From: Deltaproteobacteria bacterium
GTDB taxonomy: Bacteria > Myxococcota_A > UBA796 > SXON01
Assembly (NCBI GenBank): GCA_014191855.1
Contig: BJHF01000028.1
Span: 1 to 64,000, forward strand
Direction: 5' to 3'
Length of the DNA: 64,000 nucleotides
Shown here: one piece after another, positions 36,178-46,405 of the stretch
How positions within the stretch are numbered: position 1 is the first letter of the stretch
How the letters are laid out: the number at the start of each line of letters is the position of its first letter
Translations under genes and position numbers: made by a program
Notes under the pieces: generated by a model
Databases searched by the model: none
Told to the model about the DNA's origin: nothing
Seen by the model: only the letters and a program-made list of their open reading frames with translations

Positions 36178-37503
36178 TCACTCCTCGTTCTCGCCACCGA
36201 ACTCGCCCATGGGCGGCCCCATGTCGGGCATCTCTCGTTGGTTCGGGCCGGCGCCGTTGTCGAACTCCAGCTCACGACCGCCGTCTTCCTGGATCGGCCG
36301 GTCCTCGTCATCGCCAGGTCGGCCGGGGTTCATCATCGGCCCGTCTTCTTCGCCGCCCCCGAAGTCGTCGTCGCCGCGCTCGCCCTGCTGCACGATGGAC
36401 TGATCCTCGCGACGCTTCTTGAGCCGCTCGCGCCGCTCCTTGATCCGCTCTTCGCGGCGCTTGCGCCGCTCCTCGCGCGCCTCGTCAGGATCAAGCCCCT
36501 CGTCCATCCCCGCGCTACCGATCTTCTCGGCGCCCCCATCGAAGCGCGGCAGCGTCGGTTCGCCGCCATCGTCCTGCGCGAGCTTGCTGGCCACGCCCCG
36601 GCCGGGCCTGAACGTGGGGCTCAGGATCGTGCCGCCGATGTTGAAGTGGTAGCCGCCGTCGGCATCGCGAGCGCGCTTCATCTGGGGCGCGAGCTTGGCG
36701 AGGCGGTCGAGATCCTCGGGCAGGGTGACCGTGAGCTCGAGCCGGTTTCGGCTGCGAAGGAGCTTCTTGTTCAGCGACACGTCGCCCGTGAGCGTCATGT
36801 CGAGGACATCGCCATCAAACGTGCCTTCGGTGACTTCGAGCTTGCCTTCCTTCGCCTCGAGCCGCACCTTCGCGGCGGTGAACGTGACGACGGGGAGCGC
36901 AAGGCCCATCACCTTGCTCCCTTCCGCGAGCTGGAGTCCATCAAACGACAGCTCGATCGCGCCGGTGGAGTTCTTCACATCCTCCCCGTCGAGCGCGAGA
37001 TCGCTCGTGCCGGAGAGCTTCCCGGCGAGGTGAACGAGGATGTCGTCCTTCTCGATGGGCATCAGCGAGAGGTCAAGGTCGTTGGCGGTGAAGTCGAGCC
37101 CCAGGGTCGACTCGCCCTGGCTGAAGCTCCCGTCGACATCCCCCCCCATCAGCGCGGCATCGAAGCCGAAGCTCCACTTTCCGGCGAGCCGTGGGAGGAG
37201 CTGGAGGCGCACGCCCAGTGAGTCGAGCTTCACCATCTCGGTGCGCACCATGCCCGGCTTCGGTTCGTCCTTCGTGCGCTTCCCGCGCTTCACCGTGTAG
37301 ATCGTAACGTCCGTGGCGCGGACACCCGGCAGCCACCAGGGGCGAACGTCTCCCAGCTCCAGGGCGTAGTCCTTGTTCGCTTCGTGGAATTTGTACTCGG
37401 CGAAGTCGGACATCTCCGCCGAGGGGAAGGTGGCGTAGAACCCGACGGCGAGCCCGAGGACACCGGCGCCGACGCACCCGGCGGCGAGGAGGAGCCAACG
37501 CAT
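36178..37503 (-). CDS. gspN: Type II secretion system protein N
   Basis: 'GFYATFPSAEMSDF', AsmA/GspN-like body; last gene of gsp operon; acidic C-terminal tail. Confidence 0.8.
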   Translation of the reverse strand: MRWLLLAAGCVGAGVLGLAVGFYATFPSAEMSDFAEYKFHEANKDYALELGDVRPWWLPGVRATDVTIYTVKRGKRTKDEPKPGMVRTEMVKLDSLGVRLQLLPRLAGKWSFGFDAALMGGDVDGSFSQGESTLGLDFTANDLDLSLMPIEKDDILVHLAGKLSGTSDLALDGEDVKNSTGAIELSFDGLQLAEGSKVMGLALPVVTFTAAKVRLEAKEGKLEVTEGTFDGDVLDMTLTGDVSLNKKLLRSRNRLELTVTLPEDLDRLAKLAPQMKRARDADGGYHFNIGGTILSPTFRPGRGVASKLAQDDGGEPTLPRFDGGAEKIGSAGMDEGLDPDEAREERRKRREERIKERRERLKKRREDQSIVQQGERGDDDFGGGEEDGPMMNPGRPGDDEDRPIQEDGGRELEFDNGAGPNQREMPDMGPPMGEFGGENEE

Positions 37504-38111
37504 TACTTTTCTCCTTCGGCTGCAGGGATGGCGGCCGTTTCATCAAGGCGGAACGCGCTGATCTCGAAGGTAGCGGAGAGCAATCGCGCGCCCGCAGCGC
37601 CGGAGGTCTTCACGCGGCTGGTGCGGATGCGCATCGGGAAGCCGTTGGTCTCGATCTCGAACAGGAAGTCCGTGAGTTGGCTGAGCGTGACCTTGTCGAT
37701 ATCGACGGTGTAGGACTTCTCTTCGAGGTTTCCCTGGGTGGACACGCCCTTCTCACGTACGGCCTTGAGGTTTGTTCCCACCCCCACCTTCTGCGCCGCC
37801 TTCTCGACGTAGCTCGGGAGGTCCTGGTTCGCGTTCTTCCGGAGGGTGTCCTCGATCTCCACGACCTTGGCCTGGTTTGCCGAATACTCGGCTTGCATGG
37901 CCTCAAGGTGCGTGAGCGCCGCCTGCTTCGTGGTGATGCGGGATTGAACGTCCGACAACAGGGACTTCCCGCCCCAGGCGGTCACCCCCAGCGCGCCGAG
38001 GTAGGCCGTGATGACCAGGCCCAGAAACAGGCTGCGGTCGCGCGGGCTCATGTCGGCGACGAGCGCCGAGAACCGGCTTCGCACCGGCTCGAACATCGTG
38101 AATCCAGCCAT
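37503..38111 (-). CDS. gspM: Type II secretion system protein M
   Basis: Single N-terminal TM 'LFLGLVITAYLGALGVTAW', position between gspL and gspN. Confidence 0.75.
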   Translation of the reverse strand: MAGFTMFEPVRSRFSALVADMSPRDRSLFLGLVITAYLGALGVTAWGGKSLLSDVQSRITTKQAALTHLEAMQAEYSANQAKVVEIEDTLRKNANQDLPSYVEKAAQKVGVGTNLKAVREKGVSTQGNLEEKSYTVDIDKVTLSQLTDFLFEIETNGFPMRIRTSRVKTSGAAGARLLSATFEISAFRLDETAAIPAAEGEK

Positions 38112-39721
38112 CAGCCCTCCTCGCCGGCCGGCGCGCCGGCGGCCTTGTCATCGGGGGTTTCCGGGGTGCCGAGCGGGATGCTCATGTTGAACCGGAGGTA
38201 GTCGCCCAGCTTCTTCTCGTCCGACTTGTGCGCCTGGGCAAAAGTCTCGTTGTTCTTCAAGGTTTCTTCGATCTTGGCCGCCGACTCGTAGGTGTCGGTC
38301 TCGGCCTTGAAGCTCACCGCCTCCTGGGTGATGGTGAGCTCGAGCACATCGATCTTGGCGGTGTTGTTGGCCGGAAGCACGTCCGCCAGCTTCTTGAGCA
38401 TCGCGAGCGTGGGGGGCTCCCCACCCACGATGCTCCCCAGCGCCTCGACGCGCGCCTTCGTTTCGTCGGCGTGTCCCTGGAAGATCGCCAGGGCCGTAGA
38501 CGTGTCGGTGAGCAGATCCTTGTTGGTTTCGGGGAAGCTCTCCATCACCGTGTCGGCGATCTTGGTGTCGAGGCCCGAGAGCTTGTCCCACGCCTGCGTT
38601 GCGCGCAGCCCGACGACCAGCGTTCCCACGACCAACGCAGCGGCCGTTGCCAGCGCACCATAACTCACGACGTTCCACAGGATGTCGGCGTGGCCGCGGT
38701 AGGCGAGCTCGCCGATTCGGAGGTCGGTAACCGGGACATCGCCCGTGGCCGCACGAGCGAGCGCGACCGCGAGTGCGCATGCGGGGGGGTGCCCGCCGGG
38801 GACTACCACCGCGCGGGTGGGCAGCCCGGTCCACGCGGCGAGGCGACCGGCGAGGCCCGTGAGCTGGCTGGCCCCACCGGCGAGGAGCACCTCGTCGACC
38901 CCGAAGCCGAGCTCGTCCTCCAGCGCGATGAGGCGGGCGCGGATCTCCGCGAGCTGCTCGTCCAGCGCGCCGGTGAGCGCGGCGACAGCCTCGGGGTTCC
39001 TGGGGGTTTCCCCTGCATCCGTCGGCTCGGGGTCGGTCCACCCGGCGCTCGGCTGCGCCGCCACGGGCACGCTCAATGTGTGCTTGGCAGCCTCGGCCTC
39101 GGCGTCCGTGACCCCGAGCACCGCGGCCAACGCCTCGGTGAGCTGCAGGCCGCCCAGCGGGATCAGCCGGGCGGCGATGAGCTGGCCACCCTGGCAGAGG
39201 GCGATGACCGTGCGGGCGTGCCCCATGTCCACCACGGCTTGAACGCCGCGATTTGAGTAGGAAGCCAGCGCCTCGGCGTCGATCACGAGCTGCTTGGGCT
39301 CGGCGCCAACGCCCTTGAGCAACGCGAGCAGCTCCGTGACCTCCTCCTTGCGAGCGATGACGACCCGCGTTCGGGAGCCCGACTTGTCCTGGTCGACCGG
39401 GTGGGTGCCGAGCACCATCTCCTCAAGATCATAAGGGACGTTGCTCTCGACCTCGGCCGGCAGCGCCTTGGCGATCGTGGCGCGGTCGGTGAACGGCAGC
39501 TTCACGACGCGCACGGTGCCGCGGTCGAGCGGCAGCGCGGCGACGCGCTCGGCTTGCCCCCAGATCGGCTCGTCGGCCCGGATGGCTTCAATCGCCGCGG
39601 CGATGCCCACGGAAGACTCCATCTCCACCACGTCGCGCAATACCCACCGGCGGAAGCTGCCTTCCATCGTGGCGACGCGCACGCGCCATGCGCCGGTGTC
39701 GATGCCTTGTACAAATGCCAT
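38111..39721 (-). CDS. gspL: Type II secretion system protein L (PilM-like actin fold plus periplasmic domain)
   Basis: 'VVDMGHARTVIALCQGGQLIAARLIPLGG', 'VLLAGGASQLTGLAGRLA', TM then periplasmic region. Confidence 0.85.
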   Translation of the reverse strand: MAFVQGIDTGAWRVRVATMEGSFRRWVLRDVVEMESSVGIAAAIEAIRADEPIWGQAERVAALPLDRGTVRVVKLPFTDRATIAKALPAEVESNVPYDLEEMVLGTHPVDQDKSGSRTRVVIARKEEVTELLALLKGVGAEPKQLVIDAEALASYSNRGVQAVVDMGHARTVIALCQGGQLIAARLIPLGGLQLTEALAAVLGVTDAEAEAAKHTLSVPVAAQPSAGWTDPEPTDAGETPRNPEAVAALTGALDEQLAEIRARLIALEDELGFGVDEVLLAGGASQLTGLAGRLAAWTGLPTRAVVVPGGHPPACALAVALARAATGDVPVTDLRIGELAYRGHADILWNVVSYGALATAAALVVGTLVVGLRATQAWDKLSGLDTKIADTVMESFPETNKDLLTDTSTALAIFQGHADETKARVEALGSIVGGEPPTLAMLKKLADVLPANNTAKIDVLELTITQEAVSFKAETDTYESAAKIEETLKNNETFAQAHKSDEKKLGDYLRFNMSIPLGTPETPDDKAAGAPAGEEG

Positions 39722-39724
39722 GGG

Positions 39725-40960
39725 TTACTCCACGTGCCAGTATTTCACCCGGCCCGCGTCCGAGTTGGTTTGGTCGATCACGGCAACAATCGTGACCTGA
39801 ACGTTGCTGACCACGCCGGTGGAGGTGACGGTGTAGACCGTGTTCCGGTTGGTGCAGGCCGAGTCGAAGTCGCTGCTCATGGTGTATCCGCCCTCTTCCA
39901 GCGCCGACTTGAAGTCCTTGCACGTGCCGATCACGTTGCCTTCGAGCTTCCACTGCGAGAGGATGGCGATGGCGCTGTCGGCCTGGGCGTCGGTGGTGAT
40001 CGAGCCGCCGCTGTAGGCCCGCAGCATCATCTTGAGGATCTCGTTGTCGGCGCAGGTGATGTTGATCTTCTTGCTGCCGTAGATCGTGAGCTTGTCGCCC
40101 CATCGGTCGTACACGGAATCCTGCCACCCTTCCACCAGGCGGATCTCCTGGGTGCTGTCGAAGGGAGCGTTCTTGGCCAGGTAGGGGGAGATCAGTCCGT
40201 TGTAGAAGTTGTCTTCGTAGCCGCCATTTCCGCTCGCGACGGTGCTGTCGGAGTCCACCCAGTCCGCGAGGTTGCCGATCAGCTCCAGCTTCGTGAGGTT
40301 GCGGTCGCGCAGCCACTCCTCGTTCGCCTCGCCCGACATCAGGGATTCAAGCAGCTTGTAGGTTGGGTCTTCACTGATGGGGTCGGTGTGGTCCGCCAGC
40401 GCCGAAACGTTGACCTTGCAGTCCTCTCCGGAGGCCTTGGTCGTGAAGTCCCCTGTGAAGTCGAGGAAGTTCTTCTTGCCGAAGCGAGACCCTCCCTCTC
40501 GGGACTCCTCGGTCGTCTTCTCGCTGGCCTGGCCAGTCGCGAGGAGCTCGTCGACATCTTCATCTTCAACGTCTCCCCCGCCCACCAACATGCTCCGCAG
40601 CATGCCCGTGTTGATGAACGGGAGAAAGGTCAGGAGCGGATCGCTGCAGGAGATGCCGTACCCGGACACCATCACGCAATAGTCTTTGTTCTTCGTGAGG
40701 TAGGTGCCCATCTGCTTGTTGCCCATCAGCACCAGGCGGAACAGACTCATCCCGGAGTTCGCGATCCAGTAGGCTTGGGAGCCATCGCGCGTGTGTGCCG
40801 CGGCGACGTACCGAACCCGAGTGCCAAAATCGATGTCCGTGACGAGCACGGTCAGGAACATGATCGCCGCCACGACGACGAGCAGCGCGATCCCGCCGCG
40901 GGAGCGACGCTCGCGTTGGCGGCGGAGGAGGTGGCGACCGAAGATCGACGCCTTGGACAT
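39725..40960 (-). CDS. gspK: Type II secretion system minor pseudopilin K
   Basis: 'GGIALLVVVAAIMFLTVLVTDIDF' prepilin-like N-terminus and GspK-like length/position. Confidence 0.82.
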   Translation of the reverse strand: MSKASIFGRHLLRRQRERRSRGGIALLVVVAAIMFLTVLVTDIDFGTRVRYVAAAHTRDGSQAYWIANSGMSLFRLVLMGNKQMGTYLTKNKDYCVMVSGYGISCSDPLLTFLPFINTGMLRSMLVGGGDVEDEDVDELLATGQASEKTTEESREGGSRFGKKNFLDFTGDFTTKASGEDCKVNVSALADHTDPISEDPTYKLLESLMSGEANEEWLRDRNLTKLELIGNLADWVDSDSTVASGNGGYEDNFYNGLISPYLAKNAPFDSTQEIRLVEGWQDSVYDRWGDKLTIYGSKKINITCADNEILKMMLRAYSGGSITTDAQADSAIAILSQWKLEGNVIGTCKDFKSALEEGGYTMSSDFDSACTNRNTVYTVTSTGVVSNVQVTIVAVIDQTNSDAGRVKYWHVE

Positions 40961-41667
40961 CAGTTGTTGTCCTCCGTCGTGGTGCTGTCGCTGCTGCTGA
41001 CTTCGGTGGTAAGCTTGTCGGCGTAGTGGAGCAGCACCGTGGTTGCGTAGGGACGCTCGACGAGTTTTTCAGGGTCATCCGCGTCGGCGACGAGGAACAC
41101 GAGCGCGATCTGCACCGCCCGCGGCAGGGCGTTTGGGGTTTCCCCGCCTGTCGTGTCCCACTCCTCCAGCCACTCGTTCGTCTTCGGGTTGATGAAGCGG
41201 AAGTTCACTTCCTTGAGGTGATAGGCGAGCGGCGAGATCAGCCCATCCTTCTCGGGTTCCTGGTCGATCCGGGGTGCCTCACGGCGCAGCAGCACCTTCG
41301 CCCCATCCATCGTGGGATCGTCCTCGGTCCAGTAGGTGACCTCGGTTTGATCACACTCGCGGGACTCGCGGTACATCCGGTGGTGGGAGAGCGTGGTGAA
41401 CCACAGCGAGTCGGGATCGTTGTTCTTGCCGATGAATTCGGTACGGTAGGTGTTCACCGCGCTGGTGTTGGCCGTGAGGTAGGCGAGGCGCAAGTCGCGC
41501 CGGAGCCGGTCGAGTGCCACCCGCGCCGACTGGTTCGATTGATCCTCCTCCTCCAACACATCGCGCGTATCGAGCGCGCTGCCGATGGTCTCGAATGTGA
41601 TCGCGCCGATCAACGACAGGATGCCCAGCGCGACGACGACTTCGAGGAGCGTGAAGGCGCGACGCAT
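40960..41667 (-). CDS. gspJ: Type II secretion system minor pseudopilin J
   Basis: 'MRRAFTLLEVVVALGILSLIGAITFETIG' prepilin motif. Confidence 0.88.
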   Translation of the reverse strand: MRRAFTLLEVVVALGILSLIGAITFETIGSALDTRDVLEEEDQSNQSARVALDRLRRDLRLAYLTANTSAVNTYRTEFIGKNNDPDSLWFTTLSHHRMYRESRECDQTEVTYWTEDDPTMDGAKVLLRREAPRIDQEPEKDGLISPLAYHLKEVNFRFINPKTNEWLEEWDTTGGETPNALPRAVQIALVFLVADADDPEKLVERPYATTVLLHYADKLTTEVSSSDSTTTEDNN

Positions 41668-42326
41668 CAGGAGCCGCTCGGGTTCATGGCGCCGGTTTCG
41701 CTGTCCACGATCTTGCCGCTCGGGTTGAACACGTGTGTCACGACCTCGATGCAGTTTTCACATTCCACGTCCTCTTCGAGGTCGCCCGGGTCTTCTCCCC
41801 ACCACACCACGACGCGCACTTCACGCATCCACGGCGAAAGCATCTCGTCCATCTGCTCGGGGGACAAGAAGCTGCTCAGGGCGCTTGCGCTCAGCCCATC
41901 TTCGTCGGCAACCTGGGTTTGTTCGTCGTCTTGCGTTCCGGTGATGCCCGACTGTTCGAGCTCCTCGAGCGTGCCCGCGATGTCGCCCATCTGCATTTCG
42001 ACCTTTCGGATGGTCCAAGCGTAGCCGTAGTCGTCGTATTCGCCCTCGAAGTCCACGACCTGGCCATACTCGCCTTCATCGCCGAATTCTTCGAAGCTCC
42101 CTTCTTCGCCCTGGGTGGTGTCCGAGAAACCCTTCATCTCCAACTGAAGCAGCACCTCGGCGAGCTTGGCTTCGGCGAGGGAGTTGGCGGTGAGCATGCG
42201 TTGGCTGTCCATCGTTTGGAGCACGCTCATCGACTGCGACTCGACGAGCACCATCAGCGCCACCGACAAGATCGCCAACGAGATGACGATCTCCAAGAGC
42301 GTGAAGCCGGCGCGGGCGCGGTTCAT
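41667..42326 (-). CDS. gspI: Type II secretion system minor pseudopilin I
   Basis: 'MNRARAGFTLLEIVISLAILSVALMVL' prepilin motif; start corrected to 42326 (ATGA overlap with gspH). Confidence 0.83.
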   Translation of the reverse strand: MNRARAGFTLLEIVISLAILSVALMVLVESQSMSVLQTMDSQRMLTANSLAEAKLAEVLLQLEMKGFSDTTQGEEGSFEEFGDEGEYGQVVDFEGEYDDYGYAWTIRKVEMQMGDIAGTLEELEQSGITGTQDDEQTQVADEDGLSASALSSFLSPEQMDEMLSPWMREVRVVVWWGEDPGDLEEDVECENCIEVVTHVFNPSGKIVDSETGAMNPSGS

Positions 42327-43027
42327 CGGGAGGTCGGGGCCTCGGAGGGAATCCACGACAGGCTGGCTCCGATGGCCGTTTCTTCCGTGTCGAGCCGAAT
42401 CTCGCCGGAGAACGGCTCGACTTCCATGGTGTAGCCATCCGCCGGATCGTCCACCGCCACGATGCGCACCACCGTGAATTCCATCGTTCCATCGGGGAAG
42501 ATGTGGCTGTAGACCACGCGCTCGTCTTCCTCGGTCTTCGGCTCCTTGTCCGACGGGGTGATCGGCTCCGCGTACTGCGGCGTGTACACATAGGCGTATC
42601 GGCAACTTGAGGGCAGCTCGCCGCCGCTCGGGAAGCCCGATGCGTTGAGTCCAGCGAATCGGCCGTCCTGTTTTTGCAGATCCGCGGCTTCGCCCTCCTC
42701 GATCTCCTTCTTGGAGAACATCTTGAGCTTCTGCTGCTGCTCCTTCTCCCAGCGATCCCGAGCGTCGGGCTCGGAAAAGATGAGCGCGCCGGGATCCCCC
42801 ACCTCGATCTTGTAGGTGCCGCGATCGAGGTAATAGGCCACCCGGAAGGTGACGTTTCGCAGCATGGCCTCGGTTTGGAGGAGCTTGTACGTTTCCGCTA
42901 GCTGCTTGGCGGCGCCGCGCTGCTGCAGATCGAACACCGAGGTGAGGACGGGCGCACCGATGGCGAGGACGATGGCGATCACCGCCATCACCACGACCAT
43001 CTCGATGAGCGACATCCCCCGGCGCAT
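42323..43027 (-). CDS. gspH: Type II secretion system minor pseudopilin H
   Basis: 'MRRGMSLIEMVVVMAVIAIVLAIGAPVL' prepilin motif. Confidence 0.83.
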   Translation of the reverse strand: MRRGMSLIEMVVVMAVIAIVLAIGAPVLTSVFDLQQRGAAKQLAETYKLLQTEAMLRNVTFRVAYYLDRGTYKIEVGDPGALIFSEPDARDRWEKEQQQKLKMFSKKEIEEGEAADLQKQDGRFAGLNASGFPSGGELPSSCRYAYVYTPQYAEPITPSDKEPKTEEDERVVYSHIFPDGTMEFTVVRIVAVDDPADGYTMEVEPFSGEIRLDTEETAIGASLSWIPSEAPTSR

Positions 43028-43031
43028 GATG

Positions 43032-43460
43032 CTAGTCCCTCATGTCCCAGGACAGGATGTCGGCGTTCGAGTCCTCGCCGCCCTCCTTGCCGTCCTTGCC
43101 GAGGGAGATGATCTCGTAGTCGTGGTTGCCGTGCGTGCCGGGCGCAAAATACTGGAACGGGGCGCCCCACGCATCGGTGGGCGTTTCGTTGTTCGGGAAG
43201 TACTTCTTCGCGGCGTCCAACCCCTCACCGGTGGTGGGGTACTTCCCCTTGTGCTTGTACGAGTAGGCTGCGAGCGCCTTCTCGATGTTGTTGATCTCAA
43301 TCTTGGTGGCCGATGCGTTGGCATCGTCGAGGTAGCCGGTGACGTTCACCGCGATGACCGTCATCAGCACGCCGATGATGGCGATCACGACCATGATCTC
43401 GACGAGCGACATGCCTTTCTTGTTGTTCAACAGACGAGTACGGGACACAGGGACCTCCAA
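43032..43460 (-). CDS. gspG: Type II secretion system major pseudopilin G
   Basis: 'KKGMSLVEIMVVIAIIGVLMTVIAVNV', 'YPTTGEGLDAAKKYFPNNETPTDAWGAPFQYFAPG'. Confidence 0.93.
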   Translation of the reverse strand: MEVPVSRTRLLNNKKGMSLVEIMVVIAIIGVLMTVIAVNVTGYLDDANASATKIEINNIEKALAAYSYKHKGKYPTTGEGLDAAKKYFPNNETPTDAWGAPFQYFAPGTHGNHDYEIISLGKDGKEGGEDSNADILSWDMRD

Positions 43461-44693
43461 TCAGTGAATGGCAGATGACAATTGAAGCATGGGGAGCAGG
43501 ATGCCGAGCGCGATGGTGGCGACGACGAGGCCCATGAAGATGGTCATGATCGGGGTGAGCAGCGAAGTGAGCTGGTTCACCGTGTTCTCCACCTCGGTGT
43601 CGTAGGCGTCGGCGACCTTGCTCAGCATCGTTTCCAGTTCGCCCGTTTTTTCACCGATGGTGATCATGTGGGTGACGATCGGCGGGAATTCGCCGCTGGC
43701 CTTGAGCGGCCCCGCGATGGACTGGCCCTCGGCGATGTTCTTGCCCGCGCCTTCTACCGCCGCGGCGATCACGTCGTTTCCGACTACGGTTTTGACGATC
43801 GCGAGCGCCGTGAGGATCGGTACGCCGGAGACGAGGAGCGTGCCCAGGGTACGACAGAACCGGGACACCGCGACGGTGCGGTTGAGCGGGCCGAACACCG
43901 GCAGCTTCAGTTGGGTGCGGTGCCACCAGGCACGGCCCTTTGGTGTCTTGATCCACCGCGACACGCCGTACATCGCCAGCGGCACCCCGAAGAGCAGGAA
44001 CCACTTGTAGTTGACGATGAAGTTCGAGATCCCGAAGAGGATCTGGGTGATCAGCGGCAGTGCTTTCCCGAAGCTATCGAAGATGCGCTTGATGCGCGGG
44101 ATGACGAAGGTGAACAGCCCGAGCACGAGGGCGGACGAGACCACCAACATGAGGACCGGGTAGGTGATCGCGGCGACGAGCTTGCCGCGGAGCGCAACGC
44201 TCGCTTCGGTGTAGGCGCTGAGACGCTCCAGCACGAGCTCCAGCGCGCCCGATTGTTCGCCGGCATCGACCATGTTCACGAACAGGTCGTCGAACACGGT
44301 GGGATGGGCCCGCAGCGCCTTGGCCAACGTAGTGCCTTCGTTCACCTTCTCGCGCACGTCGGTGAGCACCCCCTTCAGCTTGGGGTTCTCCGTTTGTTCC
44401 TGCAAAGCACCGAGCGCCTCCACCATCGGGATGTTCGCCCCGACGAGCGTGGACATCTGCGACGTGAGCGTTGCGAGGTCCTGCGGGCTTACCCGCTGGA
44501 AGATCTTGGCGAAGTCGACCTCGATGGAGAGGCCCTTGCCGCGCACGTTCCCGGATTTCTGTTCGTTGACGTCGGTCGGAAATAGCCCCTTCTTACGCAG
44601 GCTCGCGCGTGCGGCTTTGCCGCTGTCGGCGTCGAGCACACCCTTCACGGGTTTGCCGGCGCCATCGAAGCCAACGTATTCGAAGACCGGCAT
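43461..44693 (-). CDS. gspF: Type II secretion system inner-membrane protein F
   Basis: 'MPVFEYVGFDGAGKPVKGVLDADSGKAARASLRKKGLFP', 'FCRTLGTLLVSGVPILTAL'. Confidence 0.95.
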   Translation of the reverse strand: MPVFEYVGFDGAGKPVKGVLDADSGKAARASLRKKGLFPTDVNEQKSGNVRGKGLSIEVDFAKIFQRVSPQDLATLTSQMSTLVGANIPMVEALGALQEQTENPKLKGVLTDVREKVNEGTTLAKALRAHPTVFDDLFVNMVDAGEQSGALELVLERLSAYTEASVALRGKLVAAITYPVLMLVVSSALVLGLFTFVIPRIKRIFDSFGKALPLITQILFGISNFIVNYKWFLLFGVPLAMYGVSRWIKTPKGRAWWHRTQLKLPVFGPLNRTVAVSRFCRTLGTLLVSGVPILTALAIVKTVVGNDVIAAAVEGAGKNIAEGQSIAGPLKASGEFPPIVTHMITIGEKTGELETMLSKVADAYDTEVENTVNQLTSLLTPIMTIFMGLVVATIALGILLPMLQLSSAIH

Positions 44694-46402
44694 CAGGCCT
44701 CCGCGATGTCTTCTTGGGTTACGCGCATCACCTCGTCGAGGGAGGTGCCTCCTTCGAGGACGACGCGGATGCCGTCGTCGCGAAGCGAGCGCATGCCCAG
44801 CTCGCGAGCCCGGCGGGCCACCGCGCTGGTCGGCGCGTTCTTGAGCACCAATTCGCGAACGTCGTCGTGAACGGGAAGGAACTCGTAGATGCCCGTTCGG
44901 CCTTTGTAGCCCGTAGACAAGCACGCCGGACAGCCCACGGACTTGTACACGATGTTCGTGCCGATCAGCGCGCGGGTGATGCCGGCTTCGGCGAGCTCGC
45001 CATCGCTCGGAACATACGCCGCCTTGCACTGCGGGCAGAGCCGCCGCACGAGCCGCTGCGCGAGCACGGCCAACAACGAGCTGGTGACGAGGAATTTCTC
45101 CACGCCCATGTCGATGAGCCGGGTGAACGCCGTGGCGGCGTCGTTCGTGTGCAGCGTGCTGAACACGAGGTGGCCGGTGAGCGAGGCCTGCACGGCGTTG
45201 TCAGCCGTTTCTTTGTCGCGGATTTCGCCGACGAGGATAACGTCGGGATCCTGCCGGAGGTGGGCGCGGAGGGCCGAGGCGAACGTAAGGTCGATCTTCG
45301 GGTTTACCTGCGTTTGGCCGATGCCGCGCAGCTCGTACTCGATCGGATCCTCGATGGTGAGGATGTTGAGATCGGGGGCGTTGATCTCCGCGAGCGCGGA
45401 GTAGAGCGTGGTCGTTTTTCCGGAGCCCGTCGGGCCGGTGACGAGCACGATGCCGTGCGGACGTTGGATGACCTCGCGGAAGAGCGCCACCGTGTCCTTG
45501 GCCATGCCCACGCCATCGAGGGAAAACACGGTTCCCTTCTCGAGGATACGCATGACCACCCGCTCGCCGTGGCGCACCGGGAGGGTGGATACGCGCAAGT
45601 CGATTTCGCGGCCGGCGAACCGCGTACGGATGCGGCCGTCCTGCGGGATGCGCTTCTCGGCGATGTTGAGGCCGGCCATGATCTTCACGCGGCTCACGAT
45701 GCTCGCCTGGAGCTTTGGCGGCGGCTTCACGATCTCGTACAGGACACCGTCGATGCGGAACCGCACCACGAGCTCCTTCTCGAAGGGCTCGATGTGGATG
45801 TCGCTCGCCCGGTCCTTCACGGCGTTCGACAACAAGGAGTTGACGAACTTGATGATCGGCGCCTGGTTGGGATCATCGACGATATCGCCGGCGAGGTTGA
45901 GATCTCCCTCCTCGTCGTCCAGCCCATCCTCGATGATGCCTTCGAGCGTGGCCGACGCGCTCTTCGCGGCGCGGTCGTAGGCCTTGTTCGTGGCGTTCCG
46001 CAGCACGTCCGCGGAGACGACGAACGGGCGCACGGGCGTTTTGTAGAGGAGGCGGAGATCCTCCAGCATGCTCAAGGCGCGACCATCGGCGATGGCGACG
46101 CGCACGAAGGCGCCATCGCGCCAACAGGGGAGGAAGCCCTCTTCACGGGCCATCGCGAGGGAGATCGGACGCACGAGCTCCACGTCCACGGCTTCGTGTT
46201 CGATCGCATCGCGGTAGGGGAGGCCGAGCATCTCGGCAAGGGCCTGGCCCACGGCCGTGGAGCTGGCGACGTTCCCCCGTTGGATGCCCTCGAGGATCGA
46301 GATGCCGCTGCGCTCCGCGTCTTTCTTGGCGTCGCGCATCTTGGCGGGGTCGGCCCCCGCCTTGAGCAACATCTCCTCCATGCCGACGCGACGCACAGCC
46401 AT
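44693..46402 (-). CDS. gspE: Type II secretion system ATPase E
   Basis: 'GLNIAEKRIPQDGRIRTRFAGREIDLRVSTLP', Walker A 'VTGPTGSGKTTTLYSAL', 'LVGEIRDKETADNAVQASLTGHLVFSTLHTNDA', tetracysteine 'CPQC...CPAC'. Confidence 0.97.
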   Translation of the reverse strand: MAVRRVGMEEMLLKAGADPAKMRDAKKDAERSGISILEGIQRGNVASSTAVGQALAEMLGLPYRDAIEHEAVDVELVRPISLAMAREEGFLPCWRDGAFVRVAIADGRALSMLEDLRLLYKTPVRPFVVSADVLRNATNKAYDRAAKSASATLEGIIEDGLDDEEGDLNLAGDIVDDPNQAPIIKFVNSLLSNAVKDRASDIHIEPFEKELVVRFRIDGVLYEIVKPPPKLQASIVSRVKIMAGLNIAEKRIPQDGRIRTRFAGREIDLRVSTLPVRHGERVVMRILEKGTVFSLDGVGMAKDTVALFREVIQRPHGIVLVTGPTGSGKTTTLYSALAEINAPDLNILTIEDPIEYELRGIGQTQVNPKIDLTFASALRAHLRQDPDVILVGEIRDKETADNAVQASLTGHLVFSTLHTNDAATAFTRLIDMGVEKFLVTSSLLAVLAQRLVRRLCPQCKAAYVPSDGELAEAGITRALIGTNIVYKSVGCPACLSTGYKGRTGIYEFLPVHDDVRELVLKNAPTSAVARRARELGMRSLRDDGIRVVLEGGTSLDEVMRVTQEDIAEA

Positions 46403-46405
46403 GGC